Assembly: GCA_035452965.1 (NCBI GenBank)
Contig: DAOTCE010000052.1
Coordinates: forward strand, 1 to 20,051
Origin: Candidatus Paceibacterota bacterium
GTDB taxonomy: Bacteria; Verrucomicrobiota; Verrucomicrobiia; Limisphaerales; UBA8199
Reading direction: 5' to 3'
DNA length: 20,051 bases
Shown piece after piece: positions 1 through 6,456 of the stretch. The position numbers were made by a program, and so were the translations under genes. A model generated the notes under the pieces. The model was not told where the DNA came from and did no database searches. It saw only the letters and a program-made list of their open reading frames with translations. How positions within the stretch are numbered: the stretch's first letter is position 1; every line of letters begins with the position of its first letter.

Positions 1-1449
1 GAGAAGTACCTGGCGCGGTTGGATGCGCAAACGGATGAGGAGTTTGCGGCGTATGGAAAGCGGGCTTCGTTCTTCAACGCGACGGCGCGAACGGCGGAGG
101 CTTACCTGGGGCTGATTTTCCGCCGGCCTCCTTTTGTGAAGCTGCCGAGCGAAGGCACGGGTGTTGGTCGGGCGTTGGCTGAGTTCCAGAATGATGCGGA
201 CATGCTGGGGACCTCGCTGACTGGCTACGCCAAGGTTGTGGTGGGGGACGTGGTTGGGCTCGGACGGGCAGGGTCGCTGGTGGATTGGGAAGGTGGCGAC
301 GCAAGAGGCCAAGGGGCCGAGCGACGGGCCTATGCGGTGTTCTATCCGGCTGAGCGGATCATCAACTGGCGGATGGGGCGTGTGCGGGGGCGGAATGTGC
401 TGACGCTTTTGGTGCTCAGGGAAACGGCGAACATCGAACATCCAACATCGAACTCCGAACATCGAACGGGGAACACCTCACCCCAGCCCTCTCCCCAGAG
501 CGGAGAGGGTGACCCGTTCGTCAGCGACCTGGTGGAGCAGATTCGCGTGTTGCGTTTGATCGTGGGTGAAGACGGCGATGCGTTCTGCCGTGTGGATTTG
601 TGGCAGGAGCAGGCTGTCGAAGGGGAGAAGGGCAAGACAGAGTGGGTGGTGGTTGACTCGCGGGTGCCGCGGCGGCTGGGCAAGCCGCTGCCGTTGATTC
701 CGTTTGTGTTTCATGGGCCGCGGCATTCGCGGGCGGATGTGGATCGCGGACCGCTGGAAGACATCATCGCGGTGAACCTTGACCATTACCGCCTGGATGC
801 TGATTTCAAGCATGGGCTCCATTTCACGGCGCTGCCGACGGCCTGGGTGAGTGGCTTCGACAAGACGGCGTCGCTGCGGATTGGTTCGAGCTCGGCGTGG
901 GTGAGCGAGACGCCGGGGGCCGCGGCTGGATTCCTGGAGTTCACCGGGCAGGGGCTGACGACGTTCGAGCGGGCGATGGACCGCGATGAGCGGCTCATGG
1001 CGGTGCTAGGGTCGCGGATGCTGGAGGACGTGAAGAAGGTGGGCGAGACGGCCACGGCGATCGAGCTGAGGCAGTCGGGCGAATACAGCATCCTGGGCAA
1101 CGTGGCGGCGAGCGTGAGCGAGTCGCTGACGCAACTCCTTCGCTGGGTGTACTGGTGGAACTCGACGGAGGAGCTACCTGACGACGTGACCAGCGAGCAG
1201 GTGTTGGTGACGCTGAACAGCGACTTCAGCACCAAGGGGCTGGCGAGCCAGGACGTGCAGGCAATCGTGGCGGCGTGGCAGGCAGGGGCGATCAGCCAGG
1301 ACACGATGCATGAGTTGTTCCGCCGGGGTGAGGTTCTGCCCGAGGGGAGAACAAATCCGGAAGAGGCGGCGTTGATCAAGGCCGGTGAGCGGGACCGGCC
1401 GGCGGTGAAAGCTTTGGCCCTGGCGCAGGGTGCGGCGGGGAAGAACTGA
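1..1449 (+). CDS. Phage portal protein, DUF4055 family (5' end outside window)
   Basis: Probable portal protein: a ring at the phage head vertex through which DNA is packaged and to which the tail or neck attaches. The frame is open from base 1, so the true start lies upstream; a TTG at 19 is only an internal codon. The N-terminal part (EEFAAYGKRASFFNATARTA, then GLIFRRPPF) matches what I know of DUF4055 phage proteins, which sit in the portal position. Later stretches such as GPLEDIIAVNLDHYRLDADF and the acidic C-terminal third fit the same family. The gene order portal - scaffold - capsid supports the call. Odd: about 30 codons from base 421 onward are low-complexity repeat DNA read in frame (IEHPTSNSEHRTG, then SPQPSPQSGEG), an insertion the protein apparently tolerates in a surface loop. 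The stop is 7 bp before the scaffold start, so the two are co-transcribed. Confidence 0.8.
   Translation, partial: EKYLARLDAQTDEEFAAYGKRASFFNATARTAEAYLGLIFRRPPFVKLPSEGTGVGRALAEFQNDADMLGTSLTGYAKVVVGDVVGLGRAGSLVDWEGGDARGQGAERRAYAVFYPAERIINWRMGRVRGRNVLTLLVLRETANIEHPTSNSEHRTGNTSPQPSPQSGEGDPFVSDLVEQIRVLRLIVGEDGDAFCRVDLWQEQAVEGEKGKTEWVVVDSRVPRRLGKPLPLIPFVFHGPRHSRADVDRGPLEDIIAVNLDHYRLDADFKHGLHFTALPTAWVSGFDKTASLRIGSSSAWVSETPGAAAGFLEFTGQGLTTFERAMDRDERLMAVLGSRMLEDVKKVGETATAIELRQSGEYSILGNVAASVSESLTQLLRWVYWWNSTEELPDDVTSEQVLVTLNSDFSTKGLASQDVQAIVAAWQAGAISQDTMHELFRRGEVLPEGRTNPEEAALIKAGERDRPAVKALALAQGAAGKN
429..467. repeat. Short tandem repeat of AACATCGAAC type inside the portal gene
   Basis: Units of the form GAACATC / CAACATC / GAACTCC are repeated about five times. 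It is read in frame as IEHPTSNSEHR. I recognise this as a dispersed simple repeat of Verrucomicrobiota-type genomes, from memory rather than from a search. It lies directly beside a second repeat type at 487-509, so two mobile or spreading repeats share one insertion point in the portal gene. Confidence 0.7.
487..509. repeat. Palindromic CCCTCTCC...GGAGAGGG element, copy 1
   Basis: An 8-bp perfect stem (CCCTCTCC at 487-494, GGAGAGGG at 502-509) around a 7-base loop. It is read through in frame in the portal gene as SPQPSPQSGEG. Similar copies are at 19011-19033 and 19924-19950. Confidence 0.8.
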
Positions 1450-1456
1450 GTGAGCT

Positions 1457-2227
1457 ATGGCATTGAAGTTCAAAATCAAATCGAAGGATGAAGTGCCGGC
1501 GGAGGTGCAGGCGCTTTACGTGGAGCGTGATGGCGCCCTGGTGCTGGACGTTGATGGTGCGGTGGACAAGTCCAAGCTGGATGAGTTCCGGACCAACAAC
1601 ATCACGCTGAGCAACGAGCTGGCGGAGCAGAAGAAGCGCTTTGAGGGCATTGACCCGGACGAGGTCCGCCGGCTGGCGGACGAGAAGCGCCGGCTCGAGG
1701 AAGCGCAGCAACTCAAGGCCGGTGAGACCGAGAAGGTGGTCGAGGCCCGAGTGAAGGCGGCGCGTGGCGAGCTGGAGAAGCAGCTTGCGGCGGCGGCGTC
1801 CGAGCGGGATGCGCTCAACTCGCGACTGGTGAGCATCCAGATTGACCAGGGCGTGGTGGCGGCAGCGACCAAGCGCGGGCTGCGGGCGACGGCGATGCCT
1901 GACATCACCGCCCGGGCGCGGAATGTGTTCCGCCTGGTGAATGGCGTGCCGACGGCTTTTGAGGCCGACGGCCAGACTGTGCGCGTGGGCAAGGATGGCA
2001 GCGCGGCAATGACTTTGGATGAGTGGGTGGAGCAGCAGGTTGCTGACGCTCCTCATCTGTTTGAATCCAACGCTGGTGGCGGTGCCGCCGGCAACGGCTC
2101 CGGTGGGGCTGGTGGAAATCGGTCCGTGAGGAATCCGTTCCGCAAGGAAACGTGGAACCTGACGGAGCAAATGAAACTGGAGAGAACTGATCCGGCGCTG
2201 GCGGCGCGATTGCGGGCGGCAGCGTGA
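1457..2227 (+). CDS. Phage scaffolding protein (coiled coil)
   Basis: A 256-residue protein between portal and capsid genes, the usual place for a head scaffold, which guides capsid assembly and is then expelled. Residues about 40-115 are charged and helical, with heptad-like spacing typical of a coiled coil (for example ADEKRRLEEAQQLKAGE). A middle region includes GRLRATAMPDITARA-like sequence (starting near residue 140) followed by a glycine/alanine linker (GGGAAGNGSGGAGG). The C-terminus is short, basic and helical (MKLERTDPALAARLRAAA), as often used by scaffolds to bind the coat. The N-terminal MALKFKIKSKDEVP is also seen in phage scaffold-like proteins. Function rests on position and architecture, not a catalytic motif. 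ATG 1457 is 7 bp after the portal stop. Confidence 0.75.
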   Translation: MALKFKIKSKDEVPAEVQALYVERDGALVLDVDGAVDKSKLDEFRTNNITLSNELAEQKKRFEGIDPDEVRRLADEKRRLEEAQQLKAGETEKVVEARVKAARGELEKQLAAAASERDALNSRLVSIQIDQGVVAAATKRGLRATAMPDITARARNVFRLVNGVPTAFEADGQTVRVGKDGSAAMTLDEWVEQQVADAPHLFESNAGGGAAGNGSGGAGGNRSVRNPFRKETWNLTEQMKLERTDPALAARLRAAA

Positions 2228-2251
2228 CGGATCGCAACCGGAGATTGAATT

Positions 2252-3262
2252 ATGGCCAAGACGGCTATTGCGGACATCATCATCCCGACGAAGTTCGAGC
2301 AGTACGCGATTGAGCGGACGGCGGAACTGAGCGCGTTCGGGCAATGCGGCATCATCGAGCACTCGCCGGTGTTCGATGAACTGGCGGCGGGCGGCGGGCG
2401 AACGGTGGAAATGCCGTTCTGGAAGGACCTGACCGCGACACGGCAACTGTTGAGCGATTCGGCGTCGCTGACGGTAAACAAGATCACCGCCGACAAGGAC
2501 ATCGCTCGCATTCACAACGACGCGCAAGCGTGGAGCGTGAATCACCTGGCGAAGGTGATTTCGGGCGATGACCCGATGCAGGCGATTGTGGACCTGGTGG
2601 CGGCCTACTGGGCGCGCACGGATGAGGGGCTGGTGGTGTCCTGCCTCAAGGGCATCTTCGCGGCTGCGAGCATGAGCGGCAACTTGCTGGCGATTCACTC
2701 GGAGTCGGTGGCAGGACAGTCGGCCTCGACGCGGCTGAACGGCGCGACGTTCGTGGATGCGACGGTGAAGCTGGGCGACCGCGGGGACCGGCTGACGGCG
2801 GTGGCGATGCATTCGGCCACTGAGGCGGCGCTGCGGAAGCTGGATCTGATTGACTTCGTCCCTGACAGCGAGGGCAAGGCGCAGATCAAGAGCTTCCAGG
2901 GCCGGCGCGTGGTGGTTGACGACAACCTGCCGACGCGAGCGGGCAGCACGGACGGGACGGTCTATACGACCTACCTGTTCGGGCCGGGCGCGTTTGCCAA
3001 GGGCGCCGCGCCGCTGAGCGGTGCGCCGGTGCAAGGCGGCATCGGGACTGAGGGCGTGGAGTTCTACCGCGATGCCCTGGCGAGCGACTCGGACCTGATC
3101 AACCGGCGGCGCTACATCCTGCATCCGCGGGGTGTGAAGTTCAACAGCGCCAGCGTGGCCGGCGACTCGCCGACCAACGCGGAGCTGGAGAACGGCGCGA
3201 ATTGGACGCGGGTGTTCGAGAACAAGAACGTGCGGATCGTGGCGGTGACGCACAACAACTGA
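2252..3262 (+). CDS. Phage major capsid protein (Gp13-like coat family)
   Basis: A 336-residue coat protein that would form the icosahedral head. The N-terminus (AIADIIIPTKFEQYAIERT) and the following patch GGGRTVEMPFWKDL resemble the Gp13-like coat proteins, which are thought to have the HK97 fold. The centre (AQAWSVNHLAKVISGDDPMQ) and the late segment RRVVVDDNLP followed by TYLFGPGAFAKG are typical of this coat family, where the DD-NLP strand and the YLFG strand belong to the A and P domains. Length is normal and no frameshift is seen. A GGAG at 2241-2244 stands 7 bases before the ATG. The scaffold stop is 24 bp upstream, so it lies in the same operon. Confidence 0.85.
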   Translation: MAKTAIADIIIPTKFEQYAIERTAELSAFGQCGIIEHSPVFDELAAGGGRTVEMPFWKDLTATRQLLSDSASLTVNKITADKDIARIHNDAQAWSVNHLAKVISGDDPMQAIVDLVAAYWARTDEGLVVSCLKGIFAAASMSGNLLAIHSESVAGQSASTRLNGATFVDATVKLGDRGDRLTAVAMHSATEAALRKLDLIDFVPDSEGKAQIKSFQGRRVVVDDNLPTRAGSTDGTVYTTYLFGPGAFAKGAAPLSGAPVQGGIGTEGVEFYRDALASDSDLINRRRYILHPRGVKFNSASVAGDSPTNAELENGANWTRVFENKNVRIVAVTHNN

Positions 3263-3333
3263 GCGAGAGCGGGCGTCTGAGCGGACCTTGGGTTTGCGAG
3301 GACGCCCGCGCTCCTTGTGAAAGGACAAGCGAT

Positions 3334-3567
3334 ATGGGCAAAGAGATTCCGTGGAGTTTCCAGAAGATTCGTGGCGGCGAGCAACTGAACCTCAGGAGCC
3401 GTCCGTTCACCAACGTTGCGTCGCTGACGGCGGCGGGGGTCACGGCAGCGAGGAATCCTGGCGCGCTGCTTTACCTGAGCGCTGGGGGGACGGGTGCGGT
3501 GCCGTGCCTGGCGTTCAGCGACGGCACGAACTGGAAGCAGATCGCCATTGGAGCGAATGCCATCTGA
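3334..3567 (+). CDS. Small phage head or fibre-like protein
   Basis: A 77-residue protein immediately downstream of the major capsid gene. The start ATG 3334 is chosen because an AAAGGA (3319-3324 region) lies at a suitable distance and because upstream codons overlap the capsid gene. The C-terminal half (ALLYLSAGGTGAVPCLAFSD) followed by GTNWKQIAIG resembles short beta-rich modules found in phage head-decoration and fibre proteins, in which a displayed value and an NGTNW-type turn recur. Function is inferred from position: minor head or head-fibre protein. Capsid decoration is the most likely role, but nothing in the sequence proves it. Confidence 0.6.
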   Translation: MGKEIPWSFQKIRGGEQLNLRSRPFTNVASLTAAGVTAARNPGALLYLSAGGTGAVPCLAFSDGTNWKQIAIGANAI

Positions 3568-3569
3568 GC

Positions 3570-3761
3570 ATGGATGGCTTGCTTCCAATCATTCGGCGGG
3601 CGAGGCGTTCGCTGGTCCCGGTGGCCGGGGCCGCTGGTGGAGCGGACGCCAAGCCTGCTGGTGTTGCGGTGAAGGTCAAGCCTGAGCAAGCGAGTGCCGG
3701 CCAGGAGCAGCAGCGGAAGGAGGACGATGCGAAGCGCATTACAGGCGGGCCGGGGAAGTAG
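3570..3761 (+). CDS. Small basic phage protein of unknown function
   Basis: A 63-residue open frame starting 2 bp after the previous stop. The N-terminus (MDGLLPIIRRARRSLVPVAG) is basic and the C-terminus is charged and low-complexity (QEQQRKEDDAKRITGGPGK). I do not recognise it. It overlaps the next gene by 35 bp in another frame. Tight spacing within the operon and the matching direction favour a real gene, but it could be a chance frame between 3567 and the strong ribosome-binding site at 3715. Confidence 0.4.
   Translation: MDGLLPIIRRARRSLVPVAGAAGGADAKPAGVAVKVKPEQASAGQEQQRKEDDAKRITGGPGK
3715..3723 (+). promoter_or_regulatory. Strong ribosome-binding site deciding the start at 3727
   Basis: GGAAGGAGG lies just before ATG 3727. 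The GGAAGG part is 6 bases away and the AGGAGG part 3 bases away. It selects 3727 over the in-frame ATG at 3694. Confidence 0.6.
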
Positions 3762-4203
3762 GGGCTTGAGCGCGGTGCTGCGGGCCTGGTGGGCGCTGCG
3801 GCAGCAGAAGCGGCGACGCGGGCGGGCCCAAGGCTGGGGAGACGGTGTGCCGCCGCAAGTGGTGCTGAATCCAGCGGTGGCCTTCTGGTGTCCGACCGAC
3901 CCTGCCTGGGTGTCGGTGAGACTGTCGTGGTCGTATCCCACTGACCCGTTCTCCGACGGAACGTTCGAGATCGCGCAGGACCTCGATGGGGAGGGCAGCT
4001 TCGAGCCGATCGCGTGGCCAGCGGTTTCCGACAGGGTTGGCACTTGGGGCGGCGTGAGCAGCTACGAGTGGGTGCATGTGTATGCGACGAATACTAACAC
4101 GCTGCTGCGGTACCGGGTGCGGTGCGTGGACGTGGGAGGTGAGGGCGCGTGGTCGGATGTGTGCGAGGTGGACATCAACAGCCGGGACTGGGCGTTTCCG
4201 TAG
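3727..4203 (+). CDS. Phage protein with an FnIII-like beta domain
   Basis: A 158-residue protein. The basic N-terminus (AWWALRQQKRRRGRAQGWGD, about residues 18-37) is followed by a beta-rich domain from about residue 45 to the end. It contains VSVRLSWSYP, then FEIAQDLDGEGSFEPI, then YATNTNTLLRYRVRCVD and WSDVCEVDI, the strand pattern of a fibronectin type III module, with the YRVRCVD strand as the usual Y-x-V strand. Such domains on phage head or tail proteins are thought to help adhesion or display. The start at ATG 3727 is set by the GGAAGGAGG site; an earlier in-frame ATG at 3694 has no such site. It overlaps the preceding small gene by 35 bp. Exact role unknown. Confidence 0.6.
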   Translation: MRSALQAGRGSRGLSAVLRAWWALRQQKRRRGRAQGWGDGVPPQVVLNPAVAFWCPTDPAWVSVRLSWSYPTDPFSDGTFEIAQDLDGEGSFEPIAWPAVSDRVGTWGGVSSYEWVHVYATNTNTLLRYRVRCVDVGGEGAWSDVCEVDINSRDWAFP

Positions 4204-4227
4204 GCGGGCAGGTCGTAGGAGCGAAAG

Positions 4228-4818
4228 ATGGCACTGACTTTGGTTAAAGAAGACGGGAGCGGCATGAGCGACGCGAACAGCTACGCGGACGTGGCGGACG
4301 GGGACATGTACCACGAGGCGCACTTGTATGCATCGGCGTGGACCGGGGCGACTGAGCAGAGGAAGGAAGCGGCACTGATGATGGCGACGCGCCTGATTGA
4401 CTCGCAGTTCCAGTTCAACGGCAGCCGCACCAACGCGAGCCAGGCTTTGCAGTGGCCGCGTGCGGAGTGCCCTGACCCGGACAAAGGGCTGGTGAGGCTC
4501 TCGGCGCTGGTGTCGATTGGCTCGAACTTCGTTCCGTATGACAGCGTGCCGGCGGCGGTGGTGCGGGCGACGTGCGAGATGGCGCGGGAACTTCTGATTG
4601 TGGACCGGACAGCGGCGCCGCCGGGGGAAGGGATCAGCGCAACGCAGACGAGCCAAGCGACACATACCGGCACGAGCGGGTCAAGCAGCCAGTCGAGCAC
4701 GACCTACAGCAAGGAGGACACGCGGCCGATTGTGTCGCGGGTCGCCCAGGCGATGCTGGCGAAGTATGGGGCGCTGATTCAGGGGGGCAGCGGCAGTGTG
4801 CGGCTGGTGAGGGCATGA
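4228..4818 (+). CDS. DnaT-like domain phage protein, probable head-tail connector
   Basis: A 196-residue protein. The start MALTLVKEDGSGMSDANSYA, the A-A-MMATRLIDSQFQF segment (about residues 48-63), the QWPRAECPD stretch and the VPAAVVRATCEMARELL helix together are the signature of proteins annotated as DnaT-like in phages. These occupy the head-tail connector position rather than acting in replication restart. A serine/threonine-rich linker (about residues 135-160) precedes a short C-terminal module (RPIVSRVAQAMLAKYG), also usual in the family. AGGAG upstream (4216-4220) serves ATG 4228. The stop overlaps the next start by 4 bp (ATGA). A connector or adaptor role is inferred from gene order; the name DnaT-like should not be taken as function. 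Confidence 0.75.
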   Translation: MALTLVKEDGSGMSDANSYADVADGDMYHEAHLYASAWTGATEQRKEAALMMATRLIDSQFQFNGSRTNASQALQWPRAECPDPDKGLVRLSALVSIGSNFVPYDSVPAAVVRATCEMARELLIVDRTAAPPGEGISATQTSQATHTGTSGSSSQSSTTYSKEDTRPIVSRVAQAMLAKYGALIQGGSGSVRLVRA

Positions 4819-5276
4819 AGTGGCTCAGGACAACGGTGTTTCTGGCGTGGGCCGTGTCGGCTGGGGCGGAGCGGTTGACGCTGGCATGGGATGCGTCGCC
4901 CTCGGCGGCGGTGGCGGGCTACCGCGTTTACTGGGGCACGAACTCGCGGGCGTATTTCGGCGTGACCAACGCGGGGCTGGTCCTGACACAGGCGGTGGTG
5001 CTGCCGCACCGGGGGCGGTGGTTCTTTGCGGCCACGGCCTACAGCACCAACGGGCTGGAGTCGGATTTCAGCAGTGAGGTGTCGTGGGAGAGCAAGCCCC
5101 TGCCGCCGGCGATGGCGGGTGAGGCGTGGGTAAGGGTAGCGCCGGTATTCGGTCGGAGCACAAATCTAGCGGCCTGGGGGAGCGTGACGGGTGAAGCGAC
5201 GTGGTTCCCGGCGACGAACCGGGCGGAGTTCTTCCGCGTGAACCGGCTCCTGATGGAGCGAGTGATGGTGCCATGA
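4815..5276 (+). CDS. Secreted fibronectin type III domain protein
   Basis: A 153-residue protein. Residues 1-18 (MKWLRTTVFLAWAVSAGA) form a clear Sec signal peptide with likely cleavage after AGA. Residues about 19-93 form an FnIII domain: LTLAWDASPSAAVAGYRVYW, then FFAATAYSTNGLESDFSSEV, the strand pattern of FnIII domains that I associate with Verrucomicrobiota exported proteins. The C-terminal 60 residues end in AEFFRVNRLLMERV, reminiscent of the closing strand FFRV found in such secreted proteins. It starts within the previous stop (ATGA) and its own stop overlaps the next start, so translation is coupled. A signal peptide on a protein in a phage late operon is unusual. It could alter the host surface or be a host gene captured by the phage. 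Confidence 0.65.
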   Translation: MKWLRTTVFLAWAVSAGAERLTLAWDASPSAAVAGYRVYWGTNSRAYFGVTNAGLVLTQAVVLPHRGRWFFAATAYSTNGLESDFSSEVSWESKPLPPAMAGEAWVRVAPVFGRSTNLAAWGSVTGEATWFPATNRAEFFRVNRLLMERVMVP

Positions 5277-5596
5277 CGAACATGAACGTAACGGATTTGA
5301 TCAGCAACGTGGACCGCGCCGCGGCGATGAATGACCGGTGGTTGTTCGTAGCCAGCTTGGTGGTGTTCGGCGTGTTCGCATGGTTCGTGATGCGGTACTT
5401 CGTGCTGCAACACGAGCGGCTGATCGCGGACCACAAGCAGGCGAGGGACAGCTATCAGGAGAGCCTGCGTGGTGTAGTGGCAGAGCAGAGCGCGGCCAAT
5501 GCCAAGCTCATCGTCTGCCTAGACAACAACACAAAAGTTCTGGAGGAGTGCAGGGATGAGCTGCGCCTCGTCCGGATGGAAAGGAAACAGTCGTGA
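5273..5596 (+). CDS. Small one-pass membrane protein with coiled-coil tail
   Basis: A 107-residue protein with one hydrophobic segment at about residues 23-44 (RWLFVASLVVFGVFAWFVMR). It is followed by a charged helical tail (ERLIADHKQARDSYQESL and ECRDELRLVRMERKQ) likely to form a coiled coil. Start and stop overlap both neighbours by 4 bp. The N-terminal anchor plus helical tail, followed directly by a lipoprotein gene, has the layout of an inner-membrane spanin next to an outer-membrane spanin. A holin or an unrelated anchor is also possible. No endolysin is seen nearby, so the lysis role is only a suggestion. Confidence 0.55.
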   Translation: MTNMNVTDLISNVDRAAAMNDRWLFVASLVVFGVFAWFVMRYFVLQHERLIADHKQARDSYQESLRGVVAEQSAANAKLIVCLDNNTKVLEECRDELRLVRMERKQS

Positions 5597-6333
5597 AGAG
5601 CATGAGTCGCGGTGAGAAGATTGTTTGGGCGGCGGCGGTAGCGGGTGCTTTGGCCCTGCTGTTGGCATGTGCGAGCGGGTGCGCCTCGCTGGATCGGGCG
5701 GCGTACAAGCAGGAAGTGACGTGGACGAACGCGCCGGTGGTGCATGTGTTCACTAACACGGTGGTCGTGACCAACACAGTGCCGGTGGTCACGGAGCGGA
5801 CCAATATCGTGTACGTGACCGATGCGGCGACCGGGGCGGTGTCTGGCTACCTGGCACGCGAGCCGGTGGCGACCAACATGGTGACCGCGGTTGTGACCAA
5901 CATCGTGCCCGTGTTCTACACCAACCTGGTGCAGGTCCCGGTGACCAATCTGGTTGCCAAGCCTGAGGCGGAGGCGGTGATCCAGGCCGCGGGGTCGGTG
6001 GTGAACACGTTCGCGCCGGGCATTGGCAGCATCCTGGCGCTGGCGCTGGCGGGGCTGTATCACGGGTACCGGCAGGTGCGGAACCGGAAGGTGAATGAGG
6101 CGCTCGTCCAGGGTGTGGAGACGGCCCGGGCGGTCCTGACCACCACACCGCAGGGACAAGCTGTGGATGCGCAGTTCGTGAAGTGGCTCATGGAGCACCA
6201 GAAGGAAGCTGGCGTGTTCACAACGGTCTCCGGGCTGGTGGAGCAACTGACCGACAATCCGGCGGCGAGGTTGACGGCGCAGGAGATTGCTCAGAGGGTG
6301 CAACTCGCTCAAGCGGGGGCGAAGGCGGCATAG
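5593..6333 (+). CDS. Lipoprotein with TN-rich repeats and second hydrophobic segment
   Basis: A 246-residue protein starting at GTG 5593 inside the previous stop (GTGA); ATG 5602 is an alternative. Residues 10-30 are hydrophobic and end in LLLACASGC, a lipoprotein signal with the lipid-carrying cysteine at 26 or 30. Residues about 45-121 consist of repeated TN-V/I-V units (FTNTVVV, TNTVPVV, RTNIVYV, ATNMVTA, VTNIVPV, YTNLVQV, VTNLVAK), predicting an extended beta rod. Residues about 140-157 (TFAPGIGSILALALAGLYHG) form a glycine-rich hydrophobic helix, followed by a soluble helical C-terminus. It is the last gene of the phage operon. It may be an outer-membrane spanin partner of the preceding protein or a fibre-like surface lipoprotein. 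I recognise no named family. Confidence 0.55.
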   Translation: MKSMSRGEKIVWAAAVAGALALLLACASGCASLDRAAYKQEVTWTNAPVVHVFTNTVVVTNTVPVVTERTNIVYVTDAATGAVSGYLAREPVATNMVTAVVTNIVPVFYTNLVQVPVTNLVAKPEAEAVIQAAGSVVNTFAPGIGSILALALAGLYHGYRQVRNRKVNEALVQGVETARAVLTTTPQGQAVDAQFVKWLMEHQKEAGVFTTVSGLVEQLTDNPAARLTAQEIAQRVQLAQAGAKAA

Positions 6334-6456
6334 GCCGCGATAGCACTATAGTACTATAGGTGGCTCTGGCGGGTGGTGGCGGGCGTCATGGCTTGGGGGC
6401 ACCGTCGTTGAGGAGCACACGGGGGCTGTGGAGCGGTGGCGACAATGGCACGCACC
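6334..6456. other. Convergent intergenic gap with a 14-bp palindrome
   Basis: This gap lies between the ends of the phage operon (+) and the restriction partner gene (-). CTATAGTACTATAG at 6346-6359 is a perfect 14-bp palindrome, AT-rich in GC-rich surroundings. It has no loop and no T-run, so it is a poor terminator. It could be a protein-binding site. Nothing else is seen. Confidence 0.5.

Noticed and set aside
429..467. CRISPR-like array from the repeated AACATCGAAC units
   Set aside because: The units are 7-10 bases with no unique spacers and lie inside a coding frame. This is a simple tandem repeat. No CRISPR array or cas gene is seen anywhere in the window.
1376..3328. Long open frame on the - strand (650 codons) opposite scaffold and capsid genes
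   Set aside because: It is rich in Arg/His/Pro with no family-like segments, and the + strand there holds clear phage proteins. It is a GC-rich antisense shadow.
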